A stretch of 64,000 nucleotides of DNA from Antitrichia curtipendula (GCA_951230915.1 OX579638.1:11054696-11118695); one strand, 5' to 3'; shown: positions 1 to 14,200, counted from the stretch's first letter. Notes: generated from the letters alone by a model not told the origin. Made by a program: numbers and translations.

Positions 1-559
1 AGGACCGGTCGACCATTCTGTGGTCGATTTGGGTCTCTTTTGGTTTGTAGAGAGAGAATGTCAATGAATTTGATGATGTGGCAAAGGGGACGGGCCTGGG
101 GAATTGAGAAGTGAAGAGTTTAGGACAATAACTAGGCCAATCTGAGATTTAGGGTGTTCAGAGGGTCGAAAAAACCAAGACAACAGGGGTTGAAATTACA
201 CCAAAATTTACTAAAAATTCCTACTTTACAACGCACCTTCACCAAAAATTTCAATGCTAAATCCTATATCATGCGCAACACTTCCATCCGTACGGTTAGA
301 TCTCCAATAGGCACTTGCATTCAAAAGTTTTAAAATTACTCCCAATTGACCATACAAAAGATTGCCCGCCCCCAAATCAACCACGGTCCTTAATGGGTTA
401 ACAATTAGGCTTAGGTTGCTTTCACCAGAGAAGTTATCTCATGACTCACTGCTTGTCCAGATGGAGGCACAAGCAGTTCTCTAAACCTGAACCATGAACC
501 AGTGGACCAACCCATGCAAAACACATGGTTCCTACGTTACTATATCCTTCTACAGTAAC
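1..559. other. Intergenic, no gene seen
   Basis: No convincing reading frame or RNA gene is visible. A short GC-richer opening (about 1-140) gives way to AT-rich sequence. Confidence 0.5.
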
Positions 560-561
560 TA

Positions 562-959
562 AGGTAGGAGGCTCTAAGGGCTAGTCTGCCTTTTTCATGT
601 GGTTTCTTGGATGGGATTATTTTTAGCTCATTTTTTAGACAAAGAAAAATAGATTTTGATTGTATCACAAGTTGTTTCCTATTTTTTGAAGCATTTTTGA
701 TTTACTTATGAATTTTCAAACATGATGAGTTATAGGTCCCTATTTATGATCCTAGGTCTTCCATAAACCATTCACATGCAGTTTTTAGAGAGAAATGGGA
801 AAAACAAAGAAAATGGTTGGCTCTTGCAATAAATAATATTTTTTTTACTGATCCATTCGATGACTACAGAAGGTCCATTTAAAGACCACCTCATGTCCAT
901 TTCAGGCGAGTCTATATGGGCAGTTCTAAATGCCCGCTTGCTTTCAGAGCCTCCTACCT
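562..959. mobile_element. MITE with AGGTAGGAGG termini (family 1)
   Basis: A 398-bp element bounded by inverted AGGTAGGAGGCTCT-type ends and flanked by TA on both sides (560-561 and 960-961), as expected for a TA-target element. No coding capacity. Its interior, including the shared word CCCTATTTATGA near 738, recurs at 63190-63620, and its right end recurs inverted at the window edge, so this is a multicopy non-autonomous family. The transposase source is not in the window. Confidence 0.8.
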
Positions 960-962
960 TAT

Positions 963-3900
963 ACATATTCATACATTGTAGTATAGAATGTTGAGAAATT
1001 AGTTTGGGGCAACCTATTTTCACTATTTAGTGTAGAACAAAACAGTTCAAACATGGGTAGATGACTTAACTCCAAAAGGACATGCCTATGACCATTGATT
1101 GCAAGCCTCATTGTTCATCACTACCATTTTGCTGCTATTTAGTTGCTGCCATTTTGCAACTAAATATGAATGAAATATTTTTATACTTTCAAAGATGAAA
1201 TCGCATGTCCACTACAAATCATAAGATTTTCAAAAATTTTGGGAACGTTTGAAATAATTGTAATTTATTAAGAAAAATTTGAAGAAAGTTCATATTACAT
1301 AGAAAAGCTTACCATTTTAATTTGAAATCTTTATCATATATTTATATTATATTGTATAACATCATGATATAAACCAAAGTTATTGTGTCATTCCAAAATT
1401 AAAAAATCAACAATCCTATAGTTTTAGGATCAAAGTTCATGTTGCTATAAAACATTGAAATTTATAAAATCGTTAAAATTTTCAATTTGAGCTAGTAGAA
1501 ATTGCTCTTAATAAGATTCATTTCAATAGGACTAATTTTTTTTTAAATATCACTTTTGTGACTAAAATTCACATCAAGAATAAATAGCAATAATTGGTCA
1601 AAATATACTGCACGGGTGATATGTGGATTAAACATCTTCTTCTTTAAAACAGTCAATAGTGTCATAATGATAGAATTTGCAATACTATTCATTGAAAATA
1701 TTGGATGAAAAATTATTTTCTCACATCCTACTTTCTCAAGTGAAGTCATCCATCTAACAAGAAGTGTCCACAACGTCCTTATTGGAGAATTAGCATTTTG
1801 AAATTAAGGTAGAGTCACCCATCACAAAATAAATATCCCATCAGCAGGCAATAAAGTCGCAAAAATGCAGCAAAGGCTAGGACTAATTTCCAAACATGAG
1901 ATCTTGGTTTTCCGTCATCAATTTCTCCATTCTTTTTCATAACAGATTTGGTTGGTTGGGAGTGCCATAGTGAACAAGAAGTAGTATCTTAAATGAGTGG
2001 TTTTAGAATAGTCTATCTATTGAAGGTGGGTCCAAACCAATTTTTACCTTCCAAATTCATAGTAATTTCAATTCAAGCAATAAAATTACCAAATTTTGGC
2101 AATCCCCCTCACTCCTATCTTTGTACTTGTGGAAATATTTCCTTCACCTTACTATACTCCACATCATGTCTACAAATGAATTGCTTATTTGGATGGTTAT
2201 GGGAGGTCACACCTTATGGTAAAGTCGATTGCTTATCACCGCAAGAAAGAGATTTTCTAATGATGGATGAAGAGTTGTTGTTGAACTTTAGCCATGAAAT
2301 CAACCTTTTATTTTAGTCAACCAAGAATAACACCATTCTTTTGTCATCGGAGACTCCACCAAAGGAACTTGCAAATTCACTTCTCAAGAGCGGACTTGCC
2401 ATAGTGTTTCACACCAATTAGGTGTTCCATTATTATAATCTTTTGTATTTCATAGCTAGATCTTCAATGTGATCATACAATGGGCAATCAATAGGCTAAA
2501 AGACTTTAGGTTGGAAGCAAGATATTTTCTTTCAATTATTTGAAGCAATGTGGGAAGCAATCTTTGAAGGAGTGATATAGCTATTGATATCTATGGGGAT
2601 GAAACACCGAATTAGACATTCTTGCACTTGACCAAGTGCAATGACCATATGCACAACTATTCACTGGAAAAGTGGTTTTCAAAAAGTTGGATACCTCCCA
2701 CTTTTCCAAGAACGCCTTCCTTCTGTTCTATCATGCAATATTTAACTTGTGCATAGGAATTTTCTACCTAGGTGCACTTAAATTTTTTATTAAAGTTGAA
2801 CACATTTTGAACACATTTTTATGTCATCTCAATCACCCTTCTAGATTTCATATTCTAGTCTTCCAAAATTGTCTCCTACAATTTTAGTCCTATTATACCA
2901 TTTTCATGGCAACATCACATGTACACCAGTGATCACTACAAGCAATGAAAGATTTATTTAAAAACCAAAATGACATTGAAGGTTTTACAACTACCTTCAC
3001 ATTCCCAAAATATAGGTTCACACCAAACAAAAGGTTTGCACTCCAATATCTACAATCATTTTAAAAACAAACACATAGTATTTGTACTCACATACCCTAC
3101 ACTACCATCACATGTACTACACTGCACTTTATATGGCACTCCTTCATCTGATGTCTCCAACACTTGTGCAGATGATTGTGTCAATTCTTCTCCTTTTCTT
3201 CAATCAGCTGCCTCCACTTTTTCAACCAAACTTGGTCCACCAATTGGACTCACTATGGGTAGAGAGGTGTACTGCAACGTCCTATCCATCATATCATGAG
3301 TGCAAAATTTACTATAGTAAAAATATTACATTAATACAGAATGCAGGAAGAACAAGAAAAATTCAAGAAAAATTCAAGAAAAATTAAAACAATAGCTGTA
3401 AGTGGAAGGAATAAAAAGACATGCTTTTCAAAGAAAAAATTCACAAATCATACACATTTATTTTTTCTAGCACCTGTGTTTTTGAACCTTCAAAATATCT
3501 GTGGACTACAAAGGACTGCTTCATACAATATTGATAGATAAAGTCATCACGATTGGTACATCAAAACTCCTCTAGAAACTTATGCAAATCTATTCATAAG
3601 AACCTTGTAATTGACACTTTTTGATTTATAGGCTACAACTACCCACTCCAATTTCAATATTCTTTTCCAGTATTACTTTAAATACACAAACCACTTATTC
3701 CATTGTTTGTTTGTTTTTTAAATAATTTTAATTAATTATCACTAAGGTCAAATGTTAGATGTCCATTCCGATGAAAAAATCATACATTTAGCCACAACAA
3801 AAGATTAGCAGTTCACTTTGTTTTAAAATAGAATTCACACAATACGAAAATGAAATTACTGCAATTTATATGATTCATTATACTACAAAGTTCCACACAG

Positions 3901-4295
3901 TACACTTCTTTTGCTATAAAAAACCCAATGTTGTGATCTTAGTATTTCAATTGCATCTCCCAAGTACCAACAATTGTGTTCCTCCTTTTGATTCATGTCC
4001 ATCTGTACACAATTGAGGAACAAGTATTTTTGTTTCTGACTTTTCTAACCTATACTTGGAAAATGAGCAGAAACAAAAAATTCTACAAAATTAGTGAACA
4101 TTGCCCACATAACAAGAGGCTCCAAAACTCTCTAAACAATTCTCCACAGGTATCATTCTTTTACCTCCTAATAATTCACTCTATATTGAACAAAAAAGAA
4201 ACATTTTTAGAAGTTTATAGCAATTATTTTTTAGCCTTACAAATTCAAAAAACTAGATATGACAGAGATCACATAGGAATTGAAAGCAAAAGAAC
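963..4295. other. AT-rich intergenic stretch, no gene seen
   Basis: Only short frames of AT-rich composition are open, without splice-consistent neighbours or recognisable domains. The longest, on the plus strand at 1993-2316, encodes an unremarkable hydrophobic peptide and is probably chance. Confidence 0.5.
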
Positions 4296-4470
4296 AACAC
4301 TTATGTATTACAACATTATAATGTTAGATCATGAGATTGTTAAAATTGCAAAAGACAATTTAAGTCATAGAATCCTTTTTTCAACACTTATGTATTACAA
4401 CATTATAATGTTAGATCATGAGATTGTTAAAATTGCAAAAAGACAATTTAAGTCCTAGAATCCTTTTTTC
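4296..4470. repeat. Direct tandem duplication, 2 x about 87 bp
   Basis: The segment beginning AACACTTATGTATTACAACA occurs at 4296 and again at 4383, nearly identical over its length with one extra A and one substitution in the second copy. The near-identity suggests a recent local duplication. It makes an otherwise meaningless plus-strand frame (3976-4458) look long. Confidence 0.9.
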
Positions 4471-5972
4471 ACATGTCAAATGTAAGTTGAAGACCAATTA
4501 ATGTATGAACTATCAAAATCTACTCTACAATTTTTGTAAATGAATGCCTAATGTGATATTCTTTGTAATGTGATTTTCCTTGTATAGAGAATAAGCTATC
4601 AACCATTTTCAAAATCAGATTTTTGATGATAAAATTTGGCCCCATAAATAAAAAAACTTAAACAAAAAGTACTACATATAGCAATTTCTTTAGGCTGTTA
4701 TTAACTTTATAGTATTGTCAACACCAAAAGTTGGTGCTTCTGGTATTCAGGGATGATATTTCAATATTTTCAAATAAAACAATAATAAATCTTGTAGAAC
4801 CTAATATTTTTAAGAACAAAAATCAATCTCTTATGTTCTTTGATGGCATTATTTTGTCCTTGGAGGTTGACAAAAAAATGATATTTTTAAAAATACTTAA
4901 TCAAATATTGTATAGTGAGGTATGTAAGGGAAACAAAAATTAAATCGTTCTATCCACTTATAATTAAAATTGTAATTCCTATTGTTTTTTGATGAAAGAA
5001 TACGCTTCATTATTTTGGAGTTAAACTTAGACTTATTTAAAAATAGTATTCCACTTAAATATTGCCCAAGAAAACAAAGGAGTGAAGGACAGATACCCGA
5101 TGCAAATGCTATTGTTCCTTCAAGCCCTCAAGCAACCACTTTGATGTATGATCGTGACTTGCACTCTCTACAATGTTGGGCTACGACACACGTGCTCCTC
5201 TGAAGCAACCTACCACATCCGGAAGAGATGTCAGCATTTTCAACTGTGCTCAATCCTTAAGACTTGTGAACATCTTCAACTTAGTTTCACTTCATAGTGA
5301 TGTGCTCATGAGACATTGCAAATAGTTAGAGACACAATTTTCTCAAGAGGCCACATAATTATCTTTCAAAAGGAGTGACCTTTCTAATTTTCAATCAACT
5401 AGGGACAATTTACAAAGAACAAAAAAATCGCTTGAATTTTTAAGGGCTTATTGTAAACCCAACTGGAAGGCATCATATTCTAAAGTACAATTCAAAGTAG
5501 TAAGTCACACATGCTAGTCTTTTAGCAACCATGTATTTCACCTTTCACGGGGTGCAAATCAAAACTAACATCTTTTGTTATAAAGACATGATTACAATAA
5601 GATTGGTCATGCAATCTCTTGTATCCAAAAAAATAATATGAAATATCTGAAATTACACTTTCAAATGCCTCATAAAATCATTAATGCTATTTGTATACCC
5701 TTCAACAACATATTGTACAAAAAAATTTAGGAGTTTTCTTTAGAATGTGTACAAATTGTTTGCACATGTCCACTTCAATTTTGCTACTATTCTATAGCTA
5801 CTGAGAATGTACTGCAGTCATTTTTCATGAACAGGCTATTGAAGCCAAGTTCAAAGAGTGGAAACAACCAAGACTCTGTTGCTAACAAATGCCATCCTAG
5901 GTGTTCCCTAAACATGCTTGTTTAATTATCTTCCTAAACTTAATAATACTTGCCCCTCCAAAGTATCATGTA
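4471..5972. other. AT-rich intergenic stretch, no gene seen
   Basis: Nothing with gene-like composition, splice sites or repeats was recognised here. Confidence 0.45.
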
Positions 5973-6280
5973 TGGTAGGAGGTTCTAAAAGCGCATTCGT
6001 TTTCAAATTGCCCACCACCTCAAATGTTCAAAATTATAATGTGTTGATTACTTGTAGTCTTCAAAAATGTATAGACAATGTACATTTCAAAGCCCTATGT
6101 CACTTCAACTTCAAAATTTCATAACTAATTCCACAAAGTTCCAAATAATTTGAAATGACTTTTGTTAAATGCCAATTCTACTTGTCTTCGGGGAAAATTA
6201 AAAGAAAATAATTTCAAGACATTTCACCTCCCCAAAATTCAGTTTCAACTCTTGCAGAAGTGATTATGGACCTCCTACCT
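5973..6280. mobile_element. MITE with GGTAGGAGG termini (family 2)
   Basis: A 308-bp element starting TGGTAGGAGGTTCTAAAAGC and ending CCTCCTACCT, between TA dinucleotides. It shares its interior with the element at 6534-6855 (for example the word GCCAATTCTACTTGTCTT) but not with the 562-959 element, so the two families have related ends and different bodies. Confidence 0.8.
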
Positions 6281-6533
6281 TACTGTTTCATCACATGACT
6301 AATGAACCTTAGTGAAAAGATTACTGGAGCACTGGAATTTCGTTTTGGAAAAAACAGCACTACCTGCCATATAGTCCTCAAAGCAAACTCAATTTCAACT
6401 TAATGGTGTTCAGTGATCGCAAAAATACTTTATGGAACTTAGTGTAATATGCTACCTAAGTTATTAGGTTTTAGTACAATATGCTATTTTCAAGATAAAC
6501 AAGCATCAACTTTGGCTACCTTGAGAGTCGGTA

Positions 6534-6855
6534 AATAGGAGGTTCTAAAAGCGCACATGCTCTAAAATCATCCACCTCCTCAAATGTACACTATTTGTAC
6601 ATGTTTTTTCTTAGCTTCAGCAATGTACAAACAATGTACACTTGAGGAGGTGGGTGATTTTAGAGCCCTATGGCATTTCAACTTCAGATTTTCATATCTA
6701 ATTCTACAAAGCTTCAAAAATTATGAATCAACTTGGGTTAGATGCCAATTCTACTTGTCTTTTAAGGAAAATTTATTAAAAAATATTTCAAGAAGTTTCA
6801 CCTCTCCGAAATTAAGTTTTAGCTCTTAAATGGGCGATTTATGGACCTCCTACCT
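6534..6855. mobile_element. MITE with TAGGAGG termini (family 2, second copy)
   Basis: A 322-bp relative of the 5973-6280 element, only 250 bp away in the same orientation. It starts AATAGGAGGTTCTAAAAGCG and ends CCTCCTACCT, flanked by TA. The close spacing suggests either local hopping or a small segmental duplication. Confidence 0.8.
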
Positions 6856-9450
6856 TAGTGCTCCATATTTATAAAAAATTGAAAAGAAAGGATTATTGGG
6901 AGTACTATAACACAATATTGACTAAATAGATGGTAATTTTTAATGTGAAGAAAGTTGCAAATTGACTATCAAATTCTATTGTTTGTTGTAGTCTTGGTTG
7001 AACTCTAAGTTTTTCAAGGATTTTCCCAATTGTACTTTTAGCTAGCATTTTAAGTAGCATTCGAGTGAATTTTAGCCACTTCTATGAATGCTGGTGGTGA
7101 CATAACTCAATTCCATTAATTGCAATGCATAAAACTTTATTGCTCAGATTTTGCGTTAGTCATGGTTGATCGAACTTTTGATTTTCTAAGACAAGGTGTT
7201 CTTTTCTCATCGCAGTTGGAGCGTGAGAATACACCAGAGAGTCCCGCCTATTAGGGGAAGAATGGGGCCTGGCTTCCCCTTCAACAACTGAAATCGGCCG
7301 ATTTCAGCGGCCAGCTGAATAAAATAATAATTTTTTTATAAAAAATATTATAAAAAGATTGAAAGATAAAAAAATTAATATTAAATTATATTAGATTATA
7401 TTTTAATCAGCAGCTCGACATGGTCGACCATCGGCCACTTTGGATTTTATTTTAATTTTTAATTTATTTTTGTAAATATCTTATTTGTATTCAATCTTCA
7501 TGGCATATGGTTTGCCAGGTCAAATCCGCACTAGGTTTTTCTTTTTCTTTTTTCCTTTAAATATTTTTTTTGAAAAAATCCACCCAGCAAGCGCTGCGGG
7601 CTCCAAAGTCGCGGCCCTCTTGAGGCCTCATTCTGTTCTTAATGGGAAATACATTTAGAGGCGGAAATAATTCAGCGAGTTCACAGGGAGCTAGCATACG
7701 ATCAGCATATGATTAGCATCCGAAAACCAGAGGTTTTAGACTCAAGTTATGCAAATTGAGAAGATATTAAAACATTTTCATGTGCAACTTCAGACATTGC
7801 CAGCAAAAAGCTAGGTCCAGTATATTTTTTTGTTTTTTTAAACAAATGAAATGGAATTCCATTCCAAGTTTCCAAGTTAGCCAGCTAGCGAGCCAGGGCT
7901 CTCTCATGCAATTCATGTGTACTGACTCGTGAAGCATGAAGGTACACACAGAAAATTAGTTTCTTTCCATTATGTATTGAAATGAATGAGAAGGGCTTTG
8001 CCAAAATTGGCTTCTAAATACTGGCCATTAATTTAGAAACGCAAAGCAAGTGTTGGGAAAGAGATGGTGAACAAAGAAACAAACCTTCTTGACAGACACA
8101 GGCGTTTTCAAACTACATAACTTCCTTCAGCAATTTGTATACACTCTTCAATGAATTTCTAAAGTTTGAATTTAGTTTGAATTCTTAAAATCAGTAACTG
8201 TGTCCGCTAAATGCTCGATCACTTGCCTCGAAAGGCACAACATACTCTGACTGAGGAGGCTCCTATTTGTCTGGTAGCCTTTGGCCTCACCACCCCACCA
8301 ACATTCTTAAGTTCAAAAACTTGATCTGTTTACTTTAAAATGAAACACAAGCCATACTATCAGGAAATTCACAGAAAAGCTCCAAAGACTACGTTTGTAA
8401 AACTCCCACCTGTGCATTGAATGCTAAAAGGAGAAAGTCTTACACCGTAGTTGCAAAATTTTGTGTTCGGAGAATAATTTGTCAAAAGGAGCAATCAAGA
8501 ACTTCAAAGAGAAAATCAACGAAGACTACCGCATGAACATGTAAGTGGTTTAATTTGTTGATTACAATTCTTTCAAATCTTGTATTTCATGGCGGCTTGA
8601 AAGACTGAGTGAAAACACCTAGAATAGTTCAATTCTCATATAATTCACTGACTTTCAAATTCTCAAGATTCTGGACAATCTGGACATAGCTGAGAAGCGG
8701 CCACGTACACTAAGTCCGACTGAACAGACCCCGATCATGCCCTTTGTCAACATTCAAGTAGTTTTTAGCACCCAAGTGCGGTCCATTTTCTTCGTGCCAT
8801 GGATGTTCAATTAATATAAACGACATTCTTTGGATCGTCACGAACAAAGAGTTTGTGGATTATCCTAGTTCACGAAGCTCAATGTGCGGACGTAGATAAT
8901 GAGTCTAATTCTATCCGACATAGTCTAGTTTATCATGACTTTTACATTGCCCGTCTGATTTGTTAAGCAGATGTTAAGCAAATTCTAGATGTAGTCAGCG
9001 GCGCCCTACAGAGGTGAGAATTCTAGGCAACCAGGGTGCGCTTGGGCGTTGCTCGACATGCTAGGAACTCTCGGTTTGGCAACGACATCATCACTACTGC
9101 AGGAACATTTTATTTTTCAAGTGCTAGGTAAAAAGAACTAGTATTTGATAATTCAATGAACAAATTTGTAACAGTCCAATTCAACAAAACTGAAGCAGGA
9201 ACTGACCAATTCACCAGCTGAAGTAGGAACTTCGACACCTGCTTGCGAACTAAAGTCAGTCCTCCTGCAGTGCAAAAAGTGAAGTTTCTTGACTTCGTCT
9301 GGAAGAAGCTACTCTATCATGTGAACAGTAACCCAAACCGACCTCCAGACACTACCGCAAGCCCGAGAAGTTTCCCCCATAAACAGCAACCCCTCCAGAT
9401 AACCCTAAATAAAAAAAGATGAAAAGAAATCCTCCTGGTAGGAGGAACAG
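6856..9450. other. Intergenic, no gene seen
   Basis: No supported gene. A short GC-rich island near 7230-7310 and 7410-7440 holds perfect palindromes (see 7288-7307). The remainder is AT-rich. Confidence 0.45.
7288..7307. repeat. Perfect 20-bp palindrome
   Basis: CTGAAATCGGCCGATTTCAG is its own reverse complement. A second, 12-bp palindrome (ATGGTCGACCAT) lies about 120 bp downstream near 7420. They could be dimer-binding sites or the ends of an old inverted-repeat element; nothing nearby decides. Confidence 0.85.
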
Positions 9451-9818
9451 ATACTACACAGTGGAATGCTACTTACAGGCGAGCGAGATGGATGCTGCGC
9501 TACAGAGCCGGACGCAACGTTGCTAACATAGCTAGTGAAGAATAAGGAGAGAATTCAAAATCCAAACCTCTGTATCAAGTAAAACTGAAGGTGAGCATCC
9601 AGTTAAAATCTCCTCCTCCAACCTCGAATCCGCCATACTACACAGTGGAATGCTACTTACAGGCGAGCGAGATGGATGCTGCGCTACAGAGCCGGACGCA
9701 ACGTTGCTAACATAGCTAGTGAAGAATAAGGAGAGAATTCAAAATCCAAACCTCTGCATCAAGTAAAACTGAAGGTGAGCATCCAGTTAAAATCTCCTCC
9801 TCCAACCTTGAATCCGCC
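9451..9818. repeat. Direct tandem duplication, 2 x 184 bp
   Basis: The segment beginning ATACTACACAGTGGAATGCT at 9451 is repeated head-to-tail from 9635, with only about two substitutions between copies. It lies in GC-richer DNA just upstream of the hAT insertion. The two copies create overlapping minus-strand frames that are probably not genes. Confidence 0.93.
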
Positions 9819-10559
9819 AGGTGCAATTGAATCGCTGAAGCTTCATGTCTTCCTCTACAGGTCGTAAGAAGAGAGCGGAGGAGCGACAATGGATCGCAAC
9901 GAGCAAAGGAGCGGCAATGGAGTGCGACAAGCGGAGTAGCGGCACTGGAGCGCGTGGCGACGCTTTTTCCAAGCAGAGGGGGACTGCGTGGTGCCGGGAC
10001 CGAAATTCCAGGTAATTCCCTCTCTTCCAGTGCCACCTGCAAAGTTACAAACGTTGCGCCACGACATTACTCATCGTCCGAAAAACTAGTGCAGTTATGG
10101 GTGTTGAAGGGTGGGAAAGATTGGCATGAGACCCTCCGTGCACCCAGAGGGTCTGATTGAAACACTATTCAATTGAAAGTCGAAATGAACAGTGTTTCCG
10201 TTCAGACCCTCCGCGGGTGCGGAGGGTTTGTCCAGTGAACAGTGCTTGTAAACTGAAATTTGAACTTCCCTACCATGAAACTTGTCCAACAAATAGTGCT
10301 TGGCGAGCTTCCCTACCATGAACCTTTGAATACAACAATCGTATCTTTCTAAGTAGAGAGATGTGGAGTACCAGTTCACACAAACGTGGAGAAAGAAGCA
10401 AGAATTTCAGAATTTTTTCTCTCCGTGTCCGCTTGAAATGTTGCTTCCGCGCGGTTGATAAAGCGACTCCTACAATCTGTGCCAACACCTGATCAATAGC
10501 GCATAGCCAAATGAAGCACATGGGCTTTGAACAATTCCTCACTAACCGCGACTCCACAT
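9819..10559. other. GC-rich non-coding or promoter-like DNA with hairpins
   Basis: Several short overlapping frames are open on both strands, none with a recognisable domain. Two hairpins stand out: GACCCTC...GAGGGTC near 10133-10156, and a perfect 9-bp stem ACCCTCCGC / GCGGAGGGT with a four-base loop at 10206-10227. The composition suggests promoter or 5' leader DNA of a gene later interrupted by the hAT element. This is inference. Confidence 0.4.
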
Positions 10560-11290
10560 GTGCAAACCAGGGTTTTTTTTTTTGGCTTCCAGAAGCCAGA
10601 ATGCACTACGCGCTGACACCTGGCGAACTGACTATGGCACTTTTCGGGCTGAAAATACAGCTTGGTCGCCATGCTGGCGGCTGATGGAAAAAGACAAGGG
10701 CCAGATCAGCCACGTCCTGTCAATAACCTAGGGTTTTATCGCCCATAACCTCCCTCATTAGCGCCTGCTCCCACTCCCGCGTTCGCCACTTCCATCTGCA
10801 TTTGAGGATGCGCGCACTCATGGATCCACTCCCGTCGCCATTGCTTCTTGCCTCCCGTGTTTACTCCCACTCCGTCTTCGCCTGCGACTCCGTTATCTGC
10901 CAGAATAATTTCGCCATTGCGCGCTTAGTGGGCTTGAATGCGTCGCCACCTCTTGCGCCTAGGGAGCTAGGACTTTCGCCAGGGTTCCGGTTCAGCCAAG
11001 GTGTACGCTCGAGGGAGTTCGAAACCACTACGTCCAATTTTAATGCTGCTTCATAATTTCGTCGTTCATTTGCTCTGTTTGCTTGCAATGGTGGCAGTTC
11101 TCATTCATGCACGCTGGAGAAGCCGCATGCACGTTAAATTTTCTGAAACAATTCGTTTTTTCCATGACATTGCATCCTTGAGCTTGCAATGTTTTAGCAA
11201 TTCCACCGTGGTCTTCTTCCTGTGCGTCTATCGTTGTGTGCTTTTGTCTGTGGCCCTGCATTCTCAGTCTTGCAGGAATACTTGCTCGCC

Positions 11291-14200
11291 ATGGGGTCTC
11301 GTGACGATGACATTGGGAACGACGCTGTTGCGAAAGCGGTGCGGGCTGCGGACATCGCGCGATCGGCGAGGAAGAAAGCGGAGAAGGCCGCGAAGGAAGC
11401 GCTCGAGGTTGCACGGAGGGAGATGAAACGAAAAGGGAAGATCATTGAGTTGCGAAAGGCGGAGGCGAGGAAGAAGACAATGCGATCTTATTTTGAATCC
11501 ACACGGGGTGCGGGTAGTGGCCAACCTCTGTCACTCGTTTTGGATGGCACCATGCCAGAGGTTCCGGGAGCAGAGGCGAACTCCGCAGAGGAGTACCCGA
11601 GCGATGAATACAACAAAGCCTGCATCGCTCGCCAGAAAAGTACGTCGGTGTCTGTAGACACGGCTGCAACTCCAGGCTCCTCATCAGGGTCCGGTGACAC
11701 TGTCGTGCTCAGTGCGAAGTCCCCCCTCATTACCATTTCAGAGGACTCAGACGATTTGGACAACACCAAATTACTGGAAATCCAGGACGACTCTGAGGGA
11801 TCGGATGCCGATTCGGACTTCCAGTCGCCCCCGCGGAAGAAAGGTGTAGCCATGCACTGCAAGCACTCGAAGAATCAGAAGCGCTACGACAGGCACCGTA
11901 AATTCCAGACGGTGTGGGCAGCGAAGCTTCCCTGGGCGGAGGGGACATGGCAAGTGATGGAATTCTACACATGGTGCAATGCAAAGTGTGCAGTGCTTTG
12001 GATCGCAAGCCTTGCATCATGGCTCCAAAGTCTGACACGCTTTTCAAACACGACGGAAAGCGGACTGCCAAAAAAGATATGCCGCAATTTAAAGTGAAGG
12101 CTGGGGAGCAATATGTGGCCACCAATTGTAAGCATCGCAAGAATTTGAGGCTATACATAGCCAAACCTCCCGCCACCGTCTTGGAGCAGATTAATCACTG
12201 CACTACACTTGACGCGCGGAAGAAAAGGGTTCAGTTCGCAACCCTCTTTCAACTCCTGTGTGAAGGTCGTCCAATGTTGGAATTTGAGTCACGTCCTGCC
12301 TTGTATAAAATTCTAGATGTGCCCGACATGCCATCTACACATTGGTGCGATAGCTCTGGGTGGATCATGGCAGGGCATATGTATAACCAGGTTGTACAGG
12401 ACATGCGGAGGTTGGTTGGATCTGCCCGATTTCTTGCTGTCACTGTAGACGAGGTAACAGCCGTAGACAATAGTAGCTTCCTCTCTATCCATGCATATGT
12501 TGTGCAGGATTGGGTGAGAGTTCCACTTTTACTATCGTTGCAGCGAGTTGAATGTAGTCCCAACGCTGAGAATCTCACAGAGCTGATCATGGGCGCCGTA
12601 GCTTCTGCCGGCGGATTGGATGCGGAGGGGATTGCGCATAAACTAATAAGCTTTGGTGCCGACGGTGCATCTACTCTGCAAGGCACGCGATCAGGGGTAA
12701 CTCAGCAGATCAAGGAGCACCATGCACCTTTTGTGAATGGCATGCATTGCGTTGCTCATCGATGCAATCTTGCATTCAAGGCCTTGTCTGGTCTTGGTAT
12801 CTTTGCCGATATTGAGAAACTATTGAGTGTTACATATGCTTACTTTTGTAAGAGTCCCAAACGGTACTCTGAATTCAAGCAACTTGCGGAATTGACGGAC
12901 ACCAAAGGCTTGAAAATGTTAAGGAATGTACAGACCCGGTGGGTCAGCTTGATCGAGCCTCTATGGCGCCTCTTATCGGAGTACAGAACTTTGCTTTACA
13001 AAATGACGGCGGACCTCAACACCAACGTCAAGGCAGAGGTGCAGTTTCTTGACTTCACCCTAAATCCAGTTTGTTTTCTGAATGCTTTTTGAATGTACAT
13101 ATTTAGGAATTGATGTTTCATGTGCATGTCTTCGTGTGCAGCCTTGTCTCGTACTGCTTCTGGACCCCTTCACCATATTGGGCATGTGCGCGTTGCTGCC
13201 ACTACTTGAAGCAGTTGACACTCTCGTCAATTTTGCTCAGAAAAGAGATGTGTACATCTGCGATTTTGTTGCTGCCGTGAAAGTTTGCCAGGGCTCTTTG
13301 TACAAGTTGTACGAGGACAAAGCCACTGCATACAGCTGCGATGAATTCTGGAGTTTTAACAACCTGTTGGATTGTAGTCACGAACAGATCCACATAAAGT
13401 GGATAACGGATCTGAATCACGATGACTCCGCAGTTTTGTCTTTCATTTGCCATGGAGAGCAAATCCATGCTGAGCATAAGGGAGCACCTGTAGACCGCAC
13501 GATGTGGGCGACGTTGCTTCAGGAAGTGAAGATCGAATGTACAAGTACGTCCAACTTGTTTTGCAGTTGGTTTGCGGTTGCTTGGCAATGTTGCGTGCTC
13601 AATGTTGTTTGGTTTGCACTTGGTTGAAAATGTGTGTGATTGATTTAAAGTATTGCTTGCCTTCAAATTACTTCACTGTTGGCTGACTTATTGGCGTGGC
13701 TGAGTACAGGTGCAGCTAAAGTCCTAGTGGAGGAACTGGATGCTCGATTTCCGGCTCATCACGTCATGAACGCGCTTGGCATTTTATACCCGCAATACTG
13801 GTGCCACCCGAGTGCCGAGGAGATGTTTGATAAGCACCTCTGCATTCTCATGGATGCATATGGACATGGTCGGATTTGGGGAGAGGGCGACAAGAAGGTG
13901 CTTATAACTCCATTGATAAATCGGGATGCTCTAATGTCCCAGCGTGGGCTATTTAAAACGTGCATGAAATCGAACTCTCGCGCGGCGCTGCTCCCGCCAT
14001 ATACTGTGAATCCGCTAACAAAGGTATGGCGAGTGTTAGACAGCAACGCTAGCCTGACACAAAATTTTGGAGAGTTCCTTAAGCTCGCCGAAATGGCTGT
14101 TGTACACGTGATTGGCTCGGTGGAGGATGAGCGCCTCTTCTCCAGCGTTGCCTTCCTCAAGTCGAAGCTTCGCAACAACCTCGAAGAACACATTCAGGTA

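Noticed and set aside
9716..10067. Overlapping minus-strand frames of 60-108 codons
   Set aside because: Several frames are open at once in GC-rich DNA and one runs into the 184-bp duplication; no domain or splice support.
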